Of a DNA stretch of 64,000 nucleotides, positions 60,301 through 64,000 are shown piece by piece (positions within the stretch are counted from its first letter, which is position 1; the number at the start of each line of letters is the position of its first letter). Source of the stretch: Cavenderia fasciculata (lineage: Eukaryota > Evosea > Eumycetozoa > Acytosteliales > Cavenderiaceae); NCBI RefSeq assembly GCF_000203815.1, contig NW_004457624.1, positions 124,001 to 188,000 on the forward strand, read 5' to 3'. Both the position numbers and the translations under genes were made by a program. Below the pieces are notes generated by a model. That model was not told the origin of the DNA, did not search any database, and saw only the letters and a program-made list of their open reading frames with translations.

Positions 60301-62492
60301 ATTGTTTGACAGTACTACTGTCCTTTTCAATCATTAAGGAATTGAAGTGAACATTTTCAATATTAGAATCGAATTTTTTTTCTTGACTATAATTATTATT
60401 ATTATTTGATGAGCTGATAGTTGGGTTTTCATGTTTCATCGCTTCGTCAATTTGGATAAAAGTAGTTTCAACCACATTCACTTGAACTTGTTGTTGTTGT
60501 TGTTGTTGTTGTTCTTGGATAACAGTATTAGGATTGATCAGTTCTTTAGTGACTTGACTTGGCTTGACATTTTCAAGATGAATATCCGATTTAACAGACT
60601 CACTTGATAATTTGTCAATTTGACAAGGTATGGTTGTTTCACTATGGTTGATAGTGTGAATATTATTGTTGTTGGTATCATTTAAACTATTATCAATGTA
60701 GTTGTTGTTGTTGTTGTTGTTGTTGTTGTTGGTTGTTCCATCAATCAAAGGAATGGTTGTGGGGGTGGTGGTGGTGGTGGTAATATTTGATTCACCTTGT
60801 CTAATTGAAGTTAAGGCTTTGGTTGATTCTTCTACTTCTACTTCTCCTCCTTGCTCCTCGACTATAGTTGTAGACGATACAACAACTACAGACGATTCAA
60901 TTGTAGTAGTAGTAGTAGTAATTTCTTCAATCTCTTTTGCAATGACCTCATTTGAGATTGATAGTTGAGTTGATTGATCTTGATTGATAACCTTTTCCGG
61001 TAAAGATGAGATCAATGATGATGATGAATCATCTTTCTTTTCTTTAGGTACCTCTTTGAGAGGTTGTGAGGAGCCAGTACTATTAGTTGAATTATTATTA
61101 TTATTATTATTTACACTTGAACTATGGTTGGAGATAGTTTCATCAGTAGAAGAAGTTGTGGTGGTGTTGGTGGTGTTAGAGTTAGTGACGGTAGTATTGG
61201 TATTGGTATTGACAATGACAGTAGCTGTCATTTCCAAAGAGGATTCAGATGGTGTTGAAGGTGTTGGTGTAGTTGGTTGTGGTTGAGATTGCGGTTGAGA
61301 TTGTAATGGTCTCTGAGCAGCAGGTTTCTTCTTCTTTCTTCTCATCATTTTAAGTGGAGGTGGTAATGGGATATCTTCCAATGTTGCATAATTGGAATTA
61401 TTATTATTGGTATCATCGGTAGAAGATGAGGATGAGGATGATGAAGAAGAAGAAGAAGAAGAAGTAGAAGTTGATTGATTATTATTATTATTATTATTAT
61501 TACCAACACTCATAATATTGAATACAGTTGTACCTTCTTGAGGTGAAGATGATGAGGTACTTGATGATGATGAAGAAGAAGAAGAGGATGAAGATGAAGT
61601 ATTTGATGATGAAGACGGTCTAATTCTATCATGATTGAATAAAGTGATACATAATTTATGTTTTAGACCATGACATCTACCACCTTGAATTGATAGAGCC
61701 AATAGACAATAGATAACCTTTTTAAGATTCTTTCTCTCATATAGATCAGTTGGTAAAAAGAGATAATCTGATTTGACACCCAACTCTAAACATGCACACA
61801 AGAAGAAGTTTATATTCTCTAGTCTCATAAAAGGTGGTGAATTCTTTTTGTGAATTCTCTTGATGATACCTGGTTTTATCAAATTTGCTAGTTTACATAA
61901 CCATTGCTAAAAGGATGAGTTGGTTATTAATATACATATTTTTAGAGAGATATTTGATACATACACCATCCATTAAAGCTTGGAATAAATCTTCTTCTTC
62001 AAAAGGTTGTTCAAAACATTCTTCAAGCCAACCTCTAACTTCTTCTCGATTATACAAGAATGCATAATCATCCCATGCCTGTCTCTTTGCAGTCAATCTA
62101 TTCGTATTTACTTTTGGTCTAAATATAATTATATCTTCTTCTTCTTCTTCTACTTTACTAGTGTCATTATTACTACTACTATTATTATTATTATTTAATA
62201 ATGATGATAATTCAGGTGCTGATTGTTGCTGTTGATATATTGGTACAACTTTGTTTGATGGTGATTGAGATGGAGAAGGTTGTGATGATGGTTGTTTGTT
62301 CAAATGTTTAGTTAGATCAGTTTCAGAGTTTTGTTTGAGTACAACCTTGGTGACCATTGCAGTTGGTGGTGCCTCGGGTGGGAATTCCGAAAGACTCATC
62401 ATTGATCGATCATTCCTCATTCTTTCAAAGAAGCCAATCGGTGTAGCTGGCAGTGATGAGTCTTTAACTATTGCATCTGGTATTCTTGACAT
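57335..62492 (-). CDS. CH–GAS2 domain cytoskeletal linker
   Basis: Exons 61965–62492 and 57335–61906 join in phase 0 (1699 aa). The calponin-homology domain spans about 145–260: NREEVRGWLEECFEQPFEEE, then LFQALMDG|QWLCKLANLIKPG across the intron, which fits the CH pattern LxDGxxLCKLxNxLKPG. A GAS2 (GAR) domain lies at about 1375–1460: DRIERVGPNKYKWGDTIVNM and VVRVGGGWMTLKDFLIRYN, the family's hallmark. GAS2 proteins bind actin through CH and microtubules through GAS2. Over 1100 residues of Ser/Thr/Asn/Gln/Glu-rich disordered sequence separate the domains, and a basic Ser/Thr/Pro-rich tail follows (RSGTPLPPNP repeats, TPTKS repeats). That tail resembles microtubule-binding SxIP/basic-Ser regions. 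It converges with the racemase gene with a 22-base gap. Confidence 0.9.
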
Positions 62493-62624
62493 TCTCTCTC
62501 TCTATATATATATCTCTATCTTCTAACTAAATATAATACAACAACTAGTATAGTATAGTATAGAATAGAGCTGATTAATAATTAATGTATCATTACTAAA
62601 CTTTTGTTTCAAATACAAACATTG

Positions 62625-62715
<91 letters not shown>

Positions 62716-63036
62716 GTTGATTATCAACAACGTTTATTCATCTTTATCAATAATGATAATGAGTGAATGATGATAGGTAGATAAGATGATAGGGACGGAG
62801 CAAACGATTATTGTTGTTTGACGGCAAAACCAAGCAACACACGACACCTCACTCTTTTCGGGACTACAGATAAAAGATTTGATTGGTTTGATTGGTTGAT
62901 TGATGAATGGGTGATATATTTAACAATACAATTTAGTTTATTTTAAGTTATAATTTGGTGGGGGGTGGAACTTCAAACCGTTGTTGTTATCTTTTTGATT
63001 TTACAAGTACAATAATAATAATATTATTATTTTGGT
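62493..63036. other. Intergenic region, 540 bp
   Basis: CH–GAS2 promoter side and the 3' flank of the SLC44-like gene; contains the GATT array listed separately. No supported open frame. Confidence 0.6.
62625..62716. repeat. (GATT)n microsatellite, about 22 copies
   Basis: Uninterrupted GATT/TGAT tetranucleotide array of about 90 bases in the spacer. Confidence 0.97.
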
Positions 63037-64000
63037 TTAACAACATGAACCAGTATATCCACCATCAACAAATTTCTTTAATCGTTTGGACATGAAATAG
63101 GGACGTTCAGCAGATCCATCATTCTTGCTACTATCTTCACAGAAACATAATAACATTGTATCAATTGTCATATCATATACTGACATGAATCCAGTTGCAA
63201 TTGCATATGCAATTACTCCAATTAACTAGATATTATAAACAAACAAAAATAGAATTAAGAATTAGAATTAATTTTAATTTTCTCTTTTCTCTATTTTCTA
63301 TTTTCTCTATTTTCTCTATTTTCTATTTTCTCTATTTTCTCTATTACTTACAATAACAGGAATAACATAAAAGGTTAAATCATCAACACGTTGAAGAGCA
63401 TAGAATGCAATACCAACAGTCATGACAGTGATTAATACACGACCAAGGAACAAGAGGAATCCAGATATCATATTGACGGCGGCGACTCTTAGGACGTTTG
63501 ATAGAATCAATTCAAAACCACGTTTGGCACCTTTACAGAATGAGTAACCATAGATTGATATCATAATATAGGCATTCTTGTCTAGGAATTTAATGAATTT
63601 TTCAAAACACCAAAATAGACATTGAAGACACTTTACAATGAATCGAGCCAAAAATGCTTCCTTGCCCTTGAACTTTTTCTCTACATATTGCAAAACGTAT
63701 CGGATGAATTTGATAATGGCCAAGATCAGCGAACCCAAAGCCAACGATCCCAAATGATAACGGAGTACACGTCCAAATGACTTCCAAACTGGGAAATAGG
63801 GTGTATCCTTTTTATCCATCACCCAATACCAAAGAGCTATCGATCCTGCAATAGTACATTGATTCACTGCCAAAATAAAAGTAATCGTCCACAATAAACC
63901 AAAAAAGTGATAGATTTGCATATATCTAATGGTATCATTTGCAATATATCCCAAAAATACTCCATTTTCATCATATTCTGGTGTTCCTGCTGTTCCCAAG
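63037..64000 (-). CDS. Choline-transporter-like protein (SLC44/CTL), C-terminal part
   Basis: Exons 63352–64000 (open at the right edge) and 63037–63225 join in phase 0; 279 residues are visible. Several hydrophobic helices are seen, with the SLC44 core features NQCTIAGSIALWYW and FGRVLRYHLGSLALGSLILA. RFIVKCLQCLFWCFEKFIKF, NAYIMISIYGYSFCKGAKRG, and after the intron TIDTMLLCFCEDSSKNDGS and RPYFMSKRLKKF follow. These match the conserved C-terminal half of the family almost motif for motif. The protein ends YTGSCC, and the two terminal cysteines could be lipidated. SLC44 proteins are linked to choline and ethanolamine transport across plasma and organelle membranes. The N-terminal half lies outside the window. 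Confidence 0.93.

Overview
The window is nuclear DNA from a dictyostelid social amoeba. The signs are AT-rich intergenic DNA with TTA, GATA and GATT microsatellites, short GT–AG introns rich in A/T, proteins loaded with poly-N, poly-Q and poly-S, and typical dictyostelid families (FNIP-repeat F-box-like proteins, kelch-RhoGAP and BAR-RhoGAP, long ankyrin proteins, an RNF213-like giant). Base composition looks less extreme than D. discoideum, so another species is likely; I cannot name it. Exon boundaries below were worked out by hand from splice sites and reading-frame phase.

Layout. 1–1197 (-): N-terminal part of a low-complexity protein. 2220–5995 (+): kelch/RhoGAP protein. 6069–10313 (-): two-pore cation channel. 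10379–14136 (-): the most unusual locus, a spliced gene encoding two serine-recombinase (resolvase) catalytic domains and a C-terminal zinc-knuckle/acidic tail. Its 5' half carries several frame breaks, and a short, internally deleted tandem copy follows at about 14760–15880. 15892–16869 (-): RACK1. 17340–19903 (+): BAR/RhoGAP protein. 20024–21012 (+): orphan. 21148–22419 (-): tail-anchored protein. 22612–24589 (-): ERO1. About 24987–25187 (-): tiny hssA-like gene. 25398–27632 (-): ankyrin protein. 27844–28489 (-): HINT-type HIT protein. 28986–29882 (+): pantothenate synthetase. 29953–32061 and 32768–35050 (-): two FNIP proteins. 35501–35878 (-): small secreted Cys protein. 36481–37802 (-): degenerate mitochondrial-carrier-like protein. 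37954–38623 (-): unknown. 39133–55648 (+): a 12-exon RNF213-like AAA+ giant of about 5221 aa. 56009–57312 (+): serine racemase. 57335–62492 (-): CH–GAS2 cytoskeletal protein. 63037–64000 (-): choline-transporter-like (SLC44) C-terminus.

The genes do not form one pathway; this is ordinary eukaryotic gene order with short spacers. Themes are Rho/actin signalling (two RhoGAPs, the CH–GAS2 protein), endomembrane function (two-pore channel, ERO1, SLC44), and a local tandem duplication around the recombinase locus. That duplication copied the recombinase gene's 3' exon together with the first exon of the neighbouring channel gene. I see no tRNA, rRNA or CRISPR array.
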